64,000 nt of DNA from UBA9732 sp963599445 (GCA_963599445.1 CAVBWZ010000001.1:142988-206987), one strand, 5' to 3'. Counted from the stretch's first letter, positions 15,244 to 24,160 are shown. The notes: a model not told the origin generated them from the letters alone. A program made the numbers and translations.

Positions 15244-15892
15244 ATGGCAAAGTTTCTTGAGACTCATGGAATATTCTCGAAAGTAGCATCAATACTTGAT
15301 ACTGCGAAACAATTTGTTTACATCGTATCTCCATATATAGAACTATCAGCAGAGCAAGAACTAAACTTTGAAGTAGCAACGAAACGTTAAAACTGTCATA
15401 ATCTACAGGAAGAAAGAAAACAGTTCTCTTCAAGAAAGAGAATCCTTACGTTTTCTAAAAGGACTGCCTAACATACAACTCATTTCCATACTGGATTTGC
15501 ATGCTAAGATATACGCCAATGAAAACGAGGCTGTGCTTTCTTCCCGGAATCTAGCGAACAGGAAAGAAGGTTGTCGCATTGAAGTATGTGTGGTTTTTGA
15601 CAACTCTGAACCGATATATCAGAATTTAATCAAAACAGTGGAAAAACTAAAAGGATATGCAAAGGTAAAAGCGATTTCTTCAATAAACAATGAAATTGGT
15701 TATTGCATAGGGTGCGGTAGTCGCATTCCTTACGACTGCAACCGCCCTCTTTGTAAGTGGTGCTACTACGAATGAAGTCTTTATGAAAACGAAGAGTATC
15801 CAGAAAGATTCTGTCATAAATGCGGGAAGGAAACTTGCGGCACAACGTTCAGGAAACCCGTTGAATCAAGATGCTATTCACCTAGAGGATGA
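15244..15892 (+). pseudogene. Broken phospholipase D-like gene with zinc-ribbon tail
   Basis: GGAGG precedes the ATG at 15244. The first frame reads MAKFLETHGIFSKVASILDT and VYIVSPYIELS, then hits TAA at 15388. A one-base shift restores KTVIIYRKKE, the PLD-type LHAKIYANENEAVLSSRNL (an HxK...S/N half-site) and a zinc knuckle CIGCGSRI...CKWC. A TGA at 15773 interrupts, after which the same frame continues with a second CHKCGKETC knuckle to 15892. Two independent lesions make this a pseudogene rather than one sequencing error. PLD-like/zinc-ribbon proteins often occur in defence loci beside nuclease-like genes. Confidence 0.72.
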
Positions 15893-15936
15893 CAGCTGTT
15901 GTTGGTCTTAAGAACTGAAAGGCGAGTGAATTTCGC

Positions 15937-15964
15937 TTGACGATGCCACGGGGGGTAGTACTAT
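15937..15964 (+). promoter_or_regulatory. Second poly-G-spacer promoter (G6)
   Basis: TTGACG (15937-15942), a 16-base spacer containing six consecutive G (15950-15955), then TACTAT (15959-15964). Layout and spacing equal those of the promoter at 12240-12267. Confidence 0.6.
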
Positions 15965-15990
15965 CCGAGAAGAGAAGGGGTGTACATACC

Positions 15991-18057
15991 ATGAAAAGAA
16001 TTCCAGTTGCCTTGTTGCTCGTCTTCGCATTGTTGTTTGTTTCCTGTAACAACGAAGAAGTCAAAACTCCGGAACAGAACGACGGTTCTGGTGCGACTGT
16101 CGTTGAGAAGGGTCTTGTGACCATTGATTTGTCTGATTTGAAATCTGGTCAGTCGATAACTAAGACCGTTACTGGCGATGTGGAGTTCCAGCTCGAAGGC
16201 TTGGATTTCTCAGATGGCGTCGTAATCATTGATGGTGATTTCATTGGTGCTTCGAAATCCATTGGTAGAGGCATTGGTGAAAGTGACAGTTTGTTCAAGA
16301 GGGAAGACGGGACGTTCATTCCAGTTCCGGATGAGAACAAAAAGTCAAGGTTCTTTGGCTCTGACATCAATATCCTTGATTTGTCTACTCTGCATTTTAA
16401 GAAGCTTAAGCTTGATGATGATTTCAGTATTAGCCCTGATGAGTATCCCAACAGTGTTGGAATAGAGGAAGAGTTCTACTATGTGGATTTTTCTAGTCAA
16501 CCATGGAATAAGCTGAACAGATCTGAAGTTGTGTTTTGGTTGCACAATGCAAGTGTCTCAAGTTTCTCTCTTGTTCATTGGAAATGCTTGCGGGGGAGGT
16601 ACAATCCACGAGGGATTCTTGACTTCTCCTCCCCTAGCTTTCATTTTGGTTTTGGTATAGACATGTTTTCTTCGGTCGGAGCGGAAACGGTATTATACGT
16701 TTTAAATCCAATTGAGTTGAAAACTGGTGGGCTTTTTACAATAGACAAAAACTCTCAAGTATCTATATTCAAGGTGAATGCTATCGAGGATGGAGAACAA
16801 TACAAAGCAGTTATTCACTTCTCTTTTGAAGACTATAGAAATCTTGATATCTTGAGTTTTTTTACACAAGCCCGTTATCGTGATGGTTCTTTTAGGACGG
16901 AAGAGTTGGTACCTTATTTCAATGATGATGATTATACAGTTGAACTTGAAATGGGAGAGTTGGATAAAGAGTTTATATTTACTCTCGACTTGACTTACGG
17001 AGATATGAGCGATTTCACTTCTGCTTCAATAGAACTCGTTAAGTCTGAAAGAAATCAAGTATATGAAACCTTGAATGCTGAAGAAGAGAACAAATTCTAT
17101 GCCTCTAGTGACTCGGCAAGGCAAACTATTGCCATAAAAACCGATGAGGGATTGGCCGTTAGTATTAAGCCTTCGAGTGATTCTTCCTTAATGAGGTGTT
17201 TCTGCACCGGTGAAGTTACAGGCACTATAAATCCATATGGAGACGTTACTTTGAACAAAAATACAAGCTATTGTTTTATTGTTCAGTCGTCTGGTCTCAA
17301 GAGCGGTGATGCTCTGTTTACCATATCTCCACGTGAATCATTTGAATTGAAATGCAACGTCGTATACGACGGAAATTATGATTATGTTTGCAGTGGATGT
17401 GAAAACTGTGGAGATGGATTTACTCTGAACCAGTTGCGTATAAATGAGAATAAGATTCTCAAGGGAGAATACTGGACGACTGAAGAAATTGGTAGATATG
17501 GAAGAATAGCATTCAAGAATGGTAATGGTATTTTAACTGAATCACAAGTCCTGCTTAATGCTACGAGCGTTGGAAATGGTGGTATTTCAAAAACTGGAGC
17601 TTTTGGTATCTATGCCTTCAACAAAGACAATATACACGGTGACAGCATTGATATAAGAGTTATGGAAATTCATCCCAATGAAAAAGAAATTGTTGTAGAC
17701 ATTATAGTTGACGAAGTGGATGTGTATCATACCGTTATGAAATATACGAAATATGAACATGTGACACATTCCTGGGCTATTGACGGTGATGAAACTGTTA
17801 AGTGTACCGATTGCGATGAAGTTCGATATAGTGCCTCTATGAGCGTCAAGAAAGGTGTTTTGTATACAATGGATGCCAACGAGGATTTTTCCATTTGGCT
17901 TGTTGATAGACCTGAACAGGAGTTCTTTTTCAAAGCTGGTAGTAGCGAGGCTCCTGAAGTTCCCGATGATATGAATGTCCGTTTTGTTGCTCCTGCTGCT
18001 GGCAAGTGCATTTCATATGAAGCCAATGGAAGCCATGTAACCATTATCGTACAGTAG
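15991..18057 (+). CDS. Large lipoprotein of unknown function
   Basis: 688 residues. Signal peptide and lipobox are clear (MKRIPVALLLVFALLFVSCN, Cys20); the start at 15991 follows AGAAGGGG. The mature part is acidic and beta-rich with no recognised enzymatic motif. It contains a paired-cysteine stretch CSGCENCGDGF and near the C-terminus an HSWAIDGDETVKCTDCDEVR element of the same HxW...CxxC kind seen in the lipoproteins at 12.3 and 30.8 kb. Probably surface or periplasmic, structural or adhesive. It has its own promoter with a G6 spacer and no same-strand partner. Confidence 0.7.
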   Translation: MKRIPVALLLVFALLFVSCNNEEVKTPEQNDGSGATVVEKGLVTIDLSDLKSGQSITKTVTGDVEFQLEGLDFSDGVVIIDGDFIGASKSIGRGIGESDSLFKREDGTFIPVPDENKKSRFFGSDINILDLSTLHFKKLKLDDDFSISPDEYPNSVGIEEEFYYVDFSSQPWNKLNRSEVVFWLHNASVSSFSLVHWKCLRGRYNPRGILDFSSPSFHFGFGIDMFSSVGAETVLYVLNPIELKTGGLFTIDKNSQVSIFKVNAIEDGEQYKAVIHFSFEDYRNLDILSFFTQARYRDGSFRTEELVPYFNDDDYTVELEMGELDKEFIFTLDLTYGDMSDFTSASIELVKSERNQVYETLNAEEENKFYASSDSARQTIAIKTDEGLAVSIKPSSDSSLMRCFCTGEVTGTINPYGDVTLNKNTSYCFIVQSSGLKSGDALFTISPRESFELKCNVVYDGNYDYVCSGCENCGDGFTLNQLRINENKILKGEYWTTEEIGRYGRIAFKNGNGILTESQVLLNATSVGNGGISKTGAFGIYAFNKDNIHGDSIDIRVMEIHPNEKEIVVDIIVDEVDVYHTVMKYTKYEHVTHSWAIDGDETVKCTDCDEVRYSASMSVKKGVLYTMDANEDFSIWLVDRPEQEFFFKAGSSEAPEVPDDMNVRFVAPAAGKCISYEANGSHVTIIVQ

Positions 18058-18383
18058 AGAATTTTCAACGAATCAAGTTTTGATGAAATTGCAATGATGG
18101 AGGAATTTCAGCGAAAGGCTTGAAAATGAAATTTCTCCATGGAAATGTGGTTGGAAAACTCAAGTTCATAGGGAGCAAACATGAGACCTATACCAAAAAG
18201 GTCCGCCCCTGCATGGCACAGGCGAATGCAGGGACGAAGTCGCGAGGAATCTTGGATTTGAACTCTTTGCTACAAGTCCGTAGGGAAATGGCCTTTGGTA
18301 GGAGAAGTGGTTAAGAGAAGAAACCATGTCCTCTACGGATGCCTACAACCTACAAATTCAATTGGAAAGAAGAGGTGGCTGCC
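18058..18383. other. Non-coding gap with one strong hairpin
   Basis: GGAGGAATTTCA (18099-18110) pairs with TGAAATTTCTCC (18127-18138), a 12-bp stem with one wobble pair, 42 bases after the lipoprotein stop. There is no U-run, so termination is uncertain. A 64-codon frame at 18120-18314 has no ribosome site and no recognisable features. I see nothing else here. Confidence 0.5.
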
Positions 18384-18998
18384 TTAGAATTCCTGAACAC
18401 CTCCTTCGTCAGGTCTGGGTTCCTCTCCCTCTCCAGGACTTCGAGCTTCCTGTTCTTCCGTCTCTTCTGTGATGTCAGTCGTGCATTCGAACTCCTCTGG
18501 ACCCAAGCTTTCAAGCTGGTTTTCGTATGGAACCGCTTGGGACATTGCCTGCATTTCTTGTGATTCCTGGATTTCAGACAGTGCAGGAGGTTCTGAAACC
18601 GCCTGTTTGGGTGGTTGGGCTGCTGGCATGGCAGGAGCTGCAGTTGGGATTGGATCCTTTGCAGCCTTTTGTCTGTCTGGCTGGAATTCGATATGCTCAG
18701 CAATGATGGTTACGAACTCTCTGGGCACTCCTCCTTCCTTCCAGGTGTTCTGTTTGAGACGACCGACTACGCGCACACCTCTTCCTTTCCGTAGGTGCTG
18801 CATACATGCCCTGGATGCCGACCCGTAGACTTCAACGATGAAGAAAGACGTGTCGGTCTGCCATCCGCTGCCTTTCTTCATGTAGTAGCGGTTGTTCGCA
18901 ATTGAGAACCTGCACATTTCGTGGTCGGCTGCGAACACGACTTCCTTTGGGTCCCTTGTAAGGTTTCCCTCGATGAGAACAGTGTTGAGATTGTTCAT
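18384..18998 (-). CDS. ssb: Single-stranded DNA-binding protein
   Basis: 204 residues. The N-terminal OB fold is typical: MNNLNTVLIEGNLTRDPKEV, FSIANNRYYM, FFIVEVYGSASRACMQHLRK, GRGVRVVGRLKQNTW. The tail from ~115 is long, Pro/Ala/Glu-rich and acidic (EETEEQEARSPGEGEEPRPD), as in SSB, but ends VQEF rather than the canonical DDDIPF. It still keeps a terminal Phe that could contact repair proteins. It acts in replication and repair, although this copy is not in an rpsF-ssb-rpsR operon and may be a second, specialised SSB. Transcribed leftward on its own. Confidence 0.88.
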   Translation of the reverse strand: MNNLNTVLIEGNLTRDPKEVVFAADHEMCRFSIANNRYYMKKGSGWQTDTSFFIVEVYGSASRACMQHLRKGRGVRVVGRLKQNTWKEGGVPREFVTIIAEHIEFQPDRQKAAKDPIPTAAPAMPAAQPPKQAVSEPPALSEIQESQEMQAMSQAVPYENQLESLGPEEFECTTDITEETEEQEARSPGEGEEPRPDEGGVQEF

Positions 18999-19121
18999 GG
19001 ACTACTCCTGAAAGGGGAAGGCTCGGAACATCCGTACACCACGGATCATGCGCTCTGATGGCTTTTTTCCCTTTCAATAAGTAATTCCAAAAAAGCTGTG
19101 GTTTTCATTCTCACTTTTTGG

Positions 19122-20075
19122 CTATTTTTTCAAAAAAGTGAAAATTACCTTTGCTTGGCCACCGCAAATCATTCCAAGGTCAGAAGATGCGTCAAGTGAA
19201 AAATCTTCCAGGTGATAGGTCTTTTCCTCTTTCATCATGGATTTTGCAATCTCGATGGATTTTTTCTCTATGGCTCCTCCACCTATCGTTCCATGCAATG
19301 TTCCGTCCTGTTCAACGAAGAGCTGGCTTCCTATTGAGCGGGGTGCGGATCCATGCTTTTCAACGATTCTGACATCCACACCTGTCTTGCTTGCCATGGT
19401 CCTGACTATCTCTGGATCGATGGTGACGAGGTTCTTGTCCGTGCGGAAGACCGATATCACTTCAGCCATTATGGAGACTGCAATCTCCTCTGGCGTGACG
19501 GCTCCAATCTTGAGACCGATGGGGGAGTGAACCTCCTCCAGTGCGGACTCCTTATATCCAAGGGCCTTCATCTTCTCCATTGTGGCTGCGACCTTGCCCT
19601 TTGATCCTATCATCCCAATGTAGGAGCTTCTGTGGTTGAGGGCGTATTCGAGGCACTTGGAATCGTATGAATGGCCGTGCGTGACGATGACGTAGTAGGG
19701 GGCGCACACAGGGAAATCGGTCTTGAGGATGCTTTCATATGGCATGACGATGCGTGTGGCCCGTGGGAAGCGGTCTTGGGTGCAGACCTCGCCTCGCTCG
19801 TCCGCTACAGTGACTTTCATGCCTTGCAGCATCGCTAGGTCGTACAGGGCTTTTGAGACGTGGCCAGCTCCAAAGATGAAGAGGTGCGGCTCCGGCTTTA
19901 TCGTCTCGACTAGGTCTGACGTTTCCATTGGAATTTCGCATGAGACTCCAATTGCCGCCACCACTTTGCCGTTCTGTATTATCTGCTGTGCTCCGGTTGC
20001 GAAGGATGTCCTTCGTTCTAGGTCTCCAAGTTCCAGGGCTTTCAGAAAGCTTGAGTAGAAGTCTTTGCTATTCAT
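19122..20075 (-). CDS. XdhC family molybdoenzyme maturation protein
   Basis: 317 residues. The FIFGAGHVSKALYDLAMLQG Rossmann segment, VTHGHSYDSKCLEYAL, GMIGSKGKVAA and HSPIGLKIGAVTPEEIAVSI are hallmarks of the XdhC NAD-binding domain. The second part (KHGSAPRSIGSQL, then GTIGGGAIEKKSIE) is the XdhC/CoxI domain, here C-terminal. XdhC proteins insert the sulfurated (or selenated) molybdenum cofactor into molybdenum hydroxylases. The gene overlaps the upstream class V aminotransferase by 8 bases and stands head to head with yedE-yedF-selD, which points to maturation of a selenium-dependent molybdenum hydroxylase encoded elsewhere. Confidence 0.85.
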   Translation of the reverse strand: MNSKDFYSSFLKALELGDLERRTSFATGAQQIIQNGKVVAAIGVSCEIPMETSDLVETIKPEPHLFIFGAGHVSKALYDLAMLQGMKVTVADERGEVCTQDRFPRATRIVMPYESILKTDFPVCAPYYVIVTHGHSYDSKCLEYALNHRSSYIGMIGSKGKVAATMEKMKALGYKESALEEVHSPIGLKIGAVTPEEIAVSIMAEVISVFRTDKNLVTIDPEIVRTMASKTGVDVRIVEKHGSAPRSIGSQLFVEQDGTLHGTIGGGAIEKKSIEIAKSMMKEEKTYHLEDFSLDASSDLGMICGGQAKVIFTFLKK

Positions 20076-21234
20076 CCATTATCTCCTTTAGACATTCCAA
20101 TGTGTCGTCTATCTCCACAGGTGTGGTGAAAGGTCCAGACGAGAACCTGAGTGTCCCTCCCGGAAAGGTCCCAAGAGTCTTGTGCGCCGCAGGTGAACAG
20201 TGAAGGCCTACACGTGTTTCGATGCCGCATCTTTCAAGCAGCTGCGAAGAAATGTAGGCTATATCCTTCTTCTGGGACACGATTGATATGACGTTGGTTC
20301 TTCTCCTGTTAGAATCCAATGCTCCGGAACCTGCGTCCAACTTGGCTCCTACAATCCTGATTCCTTCCATCCCAGCAAGCCCTTCGTACAGCTTTGCAGT
20401 CATCGAATGCACGTTGCAGGCAAGCTCATCCCTATGCCCAATGACGAACTCAAGTGATTTTCCAAGGCCGAGTATTCCTGGAATGTTCAACGTGCCGGCT
20501 TCAAGCCTATCCGGCAGTGAGTGTGGAATCTTCTCGCTGTCGCTTTCTGAGCCAGTTCCTCCCGCAATCAGGGGCTGCATTTCCAATGCTATGTCAGTTC
20601 TGAGCACCATGCCTCCAATGCCTTCCGGTCCAAGGAAGCCTTTGTGGCCGGTGAAGCATATGCCGGCTGCTCCAAGTTCATCCATATTTAAATCAATGAA
20701 AGGGGAGGCTTGTGCACTGTCCACGAAGAAAAGAAGGCCGTGTTTCTTTGCAATCTCTGCAAGTGCTCCTACGTCCTCCACATGGCCTGATACGTTTCCA
20801 CAAACATTGACGATCATGGCCTTGGTGTTGGGCTGTACCAATGAATCCACTTTTTCCAACAAGGAATATCCTTCCTTGTCAGCTGGAATCCTTGAAAAGG
20901 GAATTCCACACTGCACCAAAGGCCTCATGACCGCATTGTGTTCGCTTGAAGTCACTATCACGTGGTCGTTTGGAGTCAGAAGCCCCTTTATCACCCAGTT
21001 CAGGGATTCCGTCACAGAGCGTGTGAAAACCACTGAAGCCGGGTTGTCATGGCCGTAGAGCTCCGCCAGTTTCTCCCTTACGGAATACACCTTCTCGAAC
21101 AGTTCGAACGCACGTCCGCTTTCCGTCCGGTTGGGATTGAGGCAGTCCTTTTCAAGAAAGGATGCCATCTCCTCTGCAATTCCTGGGGCTTTTGGGAACG
21201 AAGTGGCTGCATTGTCCAAATATATCCTTTGCAT
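20068..21234 (-). CDS. Cysteine desulfurase-like class V aminotransferase
   Basis: 388 residues from the ATG at 21234 (MQRIYLDNAATSFPKAPG), which has GGGAG upstream. PLP-enzyme features: TSSEHNAVMRPL, NVCGNVSG, the Schiff-base lysine in CFTGHKGFLGPEG, and a cysteine in GLHCSPAAHKTLG at the catalytic-loop position. This subgroup is repeatedly found with orphan selD, yedE and yedF genes and probably supplies sulfur or selenium from (seleno)cysteine. The overlap with xdhC indicates one transcript from the divergent promoter near 21270-21298. Confidence 0.85.
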   Translation of the reverse strand: MQRIYLDNAATSFPKAPGIAEEMASFLEKDCLNPNRTESGRAFELFEKVYSVREKLAELYGHDNPASVVFTRSVTESLNWVIKGLLTPNDHVIVTSSEHNAVMRPLVQCGIPFSRIPADKEGYSLLEKVDSLVQPNTKAMIVNVCGNVSGHVEDVGALAEIAKKHGLLFFVDSAQASPFIDLNMDELGAAGICFTGHKGFLGPEGIGGMVLRTDIALEMQPLIAGGTGSESDSEKIPHSLPDRLEAGTLNIPGILGLGKSLEFVIGHRDELACNVHSMTAKLYEGLAGMEGIRIVGAKLDAGSGALDSNRRRTNVISIVSQKKDIAYISSQLLERCGIETRVGLHCSPAAHKTLGTFPGGTLRFSSGPFTTPVEIDDTLECLKEIMDE

Positions 21235-21269
21235 AGAAACTCCCTGCTCTGTAGACAAGCTTATAGACG

Positions 21270-21333
21270 ATGATACCACAATGGTGGAGTCTTCTCAACG
21301 TCCATTGTCTTTTGTAAAACACTATGGTATCAT
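21270..21333. promoter_or_regulatory. Divergent promoter pair of the selenium locus
   Basis: Rightward: TTGTCT (21305-21310), 17 bases, TATCAT (21328-21333). Leftward: TTGAGA (plus-strand 21293-21298), 17 bases, TATCAT (plus-strand 21270-21275). The two -10 regions form a 10-bp inverted repeat, GATGATACCA (21269-21278) and TGGTATCATC (21325-21334), so one dimeric regulator could see both. Confidence 0.7.
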
Positions 21334-21356
21334 CCATCCTTGCAAAGGAGATTTTT

Positions 21357-22463
21357 ATGAAATCATCGCTCGAAAAGTCAAAGGGTCTGTCCAAGGACAA
21401 GATCCTGCTCATCGTCACGGGCTGTGTTGTGGGAATCGCCGCAGTCCTTCTTACAATCTTTGGAAACCCAGGAAACATGGGATTCTGCATTGCCTGCTTC
21501 ATCAGAGACATATCCGGTGCCGTCAAGCTCCACAATGCAGGTGTTGTGCAGTATGTCAGACCTGAAATCATCGGTCTAGTGCTTGGTGCCTTCGTGATAA
21601 GCCTTGTCAAGGGCGAGTTCAAACCTCGTGGTGGATCGTCCCCAATGCTGCGTTTCATGATTGCGTTCTGTGTCATGGTTGGCGCCCTCGTGTTCCTTGG
21701 CTGCCCACTCAGAATGGTCCTCAGGCTTGCTGCAGGCGACCTCAACGCCCTCGTGGCCCTCGTTGGATTCGCTTGTGGAATCGCACTTGGCTGCTGGTTT
21801 CTCAACAACGGCTTCTCCCTTGGAAAGGCATATCCTCAGAGCGCCCTTGAAGGTGCCGCACTTCCTGCAATCAACGTTGGACTTCTCATCCTCGCTGTGT
21901 TTGGAACGAGCCTTCTTGCCTACTCCGAGAAGGGACCTGGCTCGATGCACGCTCCAATCATCCTTGCTCTCGCATGTGGACTCGTGGTTGGAATCCTCGC
22001 CCAGAGATCCAGAATGTGCTTCGCAGGCGGAATCAGGGACATAATCCTTCTCAAGGACTGGACCCTCACTCTTGGCTTCGTGGCCGTATTCGTCTCCGCA
22101 TTAGTGTTCAACCTCATCGCCGGTAAGTTCAAGCTTGGCTTCACAGGCCAGCCTGTCGCACACGCACAGCACTTCTGGAACTTCATTGGCATGGTCGTCG
22201 TAGGACTTGGTTCCGTCATGCTTGGCGGCTGCCCTCTCAGACAGCTCATCCTTGCAGGCGAAGGCAACTCGGACAGCGGCGTTGCAGTCCTTGGCTTTGC
22301 AGTGGGCGCTGCATTTGCACACAACTTTGGCCTTGCAAGCTCGGCTGCAAGCGCAGACAGCCTTGGCGGTCCTGGAATCAACGGAAAGGTCGCGGTCTTC
22401 ATCTGCCTTGCATTCCTTTTGGTCGTTGCAGGTATAAAGACCTTCGCAAAGAAAGAGAACTGA
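21357..22463 (+). CDS. yedE: YedE family selenium transporter
   Basis: 368 residues, about ten membrane segments. Two related halves each carry a conserved cysteine motif: NMGFCIACFIRD and VFLGCPLRMVLRLAAGD in the first, RMCFAGGIRD and LGGCPLRQLILAGEGN in the second. This is the YedE/YeeE sulfur-transport fold in its selenium-linked subfamily. The start at 21357 follows AAAGGAG; a frame extension to 21324 overlaps the promoter and is rejected. First gene of yedE-yedF-DUF3343-selD. It probably brings a selenium or sulfur species into the cell for SelD. Confidence 0.88.
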   Translation: MKSSLEKSKGLSKDKILLIVTGCVVGIAAVLLTIFGNPGNMGFCIACFIRDISGAVKLHNAGVVQYVRPEIIGLVLGAFVISLVKGEFKPRGGSSPMLRFMIAFCVMVGALVFLGCPLRMVLRLAAGDLNALVALVGFACGIALGCWFLNNGFSLGKAYPQSALEGAALPAINVGLLILAVFGTSLLAYSEKGPGSMHAPIILALACGLVVGILAQRSRMCFAGGIRDIILLKDWTLTLGFVAVFVSALVFNLIAGKFKLGFTGQPVAHAQHFWNFIGMVVVGLGSVMLGGCPLRQLILAGEGNSDSGVAVLGFAVGAAFAHNFGLASSAASADSLGGPGINGKVAVFICLAFLLVVAGIKTFAKKEN

Positions 22464-22478
22464 AGAAGGAGAACTGAT

Positions 22479-22685
22479 ATGTTGGAACTTGATCTTACCG
22501 GCCTCAGCTGCCCGGAACCTGTCGTGAAGACGAAAAAGGCCCTCAAGGAGAATCCTCAGGGCGTTGTTTCCATCGTTGACAACCGCGCTGCACTTGAGAA
22601 CGTATCTAGATTCGGACGTGCCATGGGGTATAAAGTCAATGCCGTGGAGAAAGACGGTGCATGGAGAATCGAGATAGCAAAGTGA
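22479..22685 (+). CDS. yedF: YedF/TusA-like selenium carrier (TusA domain only)
   Basis: 68 residues: LDLTGLSCPEPVVKTKKAL holds the CPxP motif whose cysteine carries persulfide or perselenide in TusA-like proteins. Selenium-linked YedF proteins usually have a second, DsrE-like domain of about 100 residues; this one ends after the TusA domain, so it is a short form. GAAGGAG precedes the start. The stop overlaps the GTG of the next gene (GTGA), indicating translational coupling. Confidence 0.82.
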   Translation: MLELDLTGLSCPEPVVKTKKALKENPQGVVSIVDNRAALENVSRFGRAMGYKVNAVEKDGAWRIEIAK

Positions 22686-22969
22686 CAAGTGGACTTGGGA
22701 CGGCTTCCTGCGAGGTCGTCCAATACGTCGCTACATTCGAAAACCACTACAAAGCCATGCTTTTCAAAAAGGGGATGGGTCAAGGATGCGTCCTGAGGCC
22801 TGTCCCTCGCTTGCTTTCGTCATCGTGCGGGACGGCGGCTTTCTTCCAAGGCTCTAGACCGATGTCCTTGGATCCGGCGCTGTTGCAATTGGCCGAGGCC
22901 GTCTATAGCTTTGAAGAAGGAAAGGAGGGAGACAAAAATGGAGGATACAAGGAAGTATATAGGCAGTAG
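22682..22969 (+). CDS. DUF3343 putative Se/S carrier protein
   Basis: 95 residues from the GTG at 22682, which overlaps the yedF stop. The pattern QYVATFENHYKAMLFKKGMG, then LRPVPRLLSSSCGTAAFF, matches DUF3343, small proteins with a conserved SxCG cysteine linked to selenium genes. The last ten codons overlap the start of selD, so yedF, this gene and selD are coupled in series. It probably hands selenium or sulfur between the YedE/YedF step and SelD. Confidence 0.75.
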   Translation: MTSGLGTASCEVVQYVATFENHYKAMLFKKGMGQGCVLRPVPRLLSSSCGTAAFFQGSRPMSLDPALLQLAEAVYSFEEGKEGDKNGGYKEVYRQ

Positions 22970-24098
22970 CGAAGGCACTGCAGCCAAAGATGTCGTGGGC
23001 GCAAACAATGCGAGTTTAAACTCTGCAAATGTAAACTCTTCAAACGACCCAGTCCTGCACGAAGGCAGAAGCGGAGTCAAGCTCACCAGCATGGTGAAGA
23101 CATCAGGCTGCGCCGCAAAGCTTCCACCTGGAAAGCTCCACCATGTCATAGACAGCCTTCCGCTAATGTCAAGCGATAGACTTCTGGAGGGTTTCGAGAG
23201 CGCAGACGATGCACTGGTCTACAGCGTGGACGGCGATACGGTATCCGTCCAGACCGTGGATTTCTTCCCTCCCATGGTAGATGACCCATATACCTTTGGG
23301 CAGGTCGCCGCCGCCAATGCACTGTCCGACATCTATGCCATGGGCGGTGAGCCAAACGTTGCGATGAACCTCGTGTGCTTCCCGTCCTGCTTGGAGCTCG
23401 ATGTCCTAAGAAGCATACTTCTTGGAGGAATGGACAAGGTTCGCGAGGCAGGGGCCATCATTGCAGGTGGACACACCATTGCAGACCCTACCCCCAAATA
23501 TGGTCTTTGCGTCACTGCGTTCATGAAGAAAGGCGATGTCTGGTCCAACAAAGGTGCAAAGGTCGGCGACTGCGTGGTCCTCACCAAAGCCCTTGGCGTT
23601 GGCATGATGAACACCGCTGCAAAGGCAGGCGAAGCATCCGATTCTGACTTCGCCGCCACAATCTCCTCCATGACAACCTTGAACAAACATGCCCGTGACT
23701 TGGCGCGTGATCTTGATGTCCATGCCGCCACGGACATAACGGGGTTCTCACTTTCAGGCCACCTTTCGGAATGCGCCGATGCCTCCAATACGACCATAGA
23801 GGTCTCTCTTGGGTATCTTCCAATCCTTCCTGGTGCTTTGGAGGCAGCTAGGTTTGGACTTATCCCGGAAGGCCGCTACACCAACGAGGACTACCTGTTC
23901 TCGAAGGTTTCGTTCCCCTCTGGAACTCCAACGGAGTACAAGGACATTGCCTTTGGTCCGGAGACAAGCGGTGGCCTTGCTTTGTTCATGTCACATGATG
24001 ATGCCTTGCGCTTCGTCTCCCGCATGGGCCTTGACTGCGTGCGCATCATTGGGCATGTGGTCCCTCGCGAAGGTGTGAGCGTGAAATATGTGGAGTAG
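22938..24098 (+). CDS. selD: Selenide, water dikinase
   Basis: 386 residues from the ATG at 22938, preceded by AAAGGAGGG. SelD makes selenophosphate from selenide and ATP. Conserved segments: TSGCAAKLPPG (Cys58 aligns with essential Cys17 of E. coli SelD; the neighbouring Cys19 is Ala here, as allowed), VQTVDFFPPMVDDPYTFGQV, NALSDIYAMGG, GGHTIADPTPKYGL, TDITGFSLSGHLSE and GPETSGGLAL. A ~45-residue Asn/Ser-rich N-terminal extension is unusual. No selA/selB or selU is in the window. The yedE, yedF, DUF3343 and xdhC context suits the molybdenum-hydroxylase selenium pathway. Confidence 0.95.
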   Translation: MEDTRKYIGSSEGTAAKDVVGANNASLNSANVNSSNDPVLHEGRSGVKLTSMVKTSGCAAKLPPGKLHHVIDSLPLMSSDRLLEGFESADDALVYSVDGDTVSVQTVDFFPPMVDDPYTFGQVAAANALSDIYAMGGEPNVAMNLVCFPSCLELDVLRSILLGGMDKVREAGAIIAGGHTIADPTPKYGLCVTAFMKKGDVWSNKGAKVGDCVVLTKALGVGMMNTAAKAGEASDSDFAATISSMTTLNKHARDLARDLDVHAATDITGFSLSGHLSECADASNTTIEVSLGYLPILPGALEAARFGLIPEGRYTNEDYLFSKVSFPSGTPTEYKDIAFGPETSGGLALFMSHDDALRFVSRMGLDCVRIIGHVVPREGVSVKYVE

Positions 24099-24160
24099 CT
24101 TGACTAAGAAGGACTGAATTTGGAGACTTTGTGGTATACTTTCCAACAAAGGGGTTTGAT

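Noticed and set aside
18120..18314. Small open frame after the 688-residue lipoprotein
   Set aside because: It has no Shine-Dalgarno, low-complexity content and no resemblance to a known family. Treated as non-coding.
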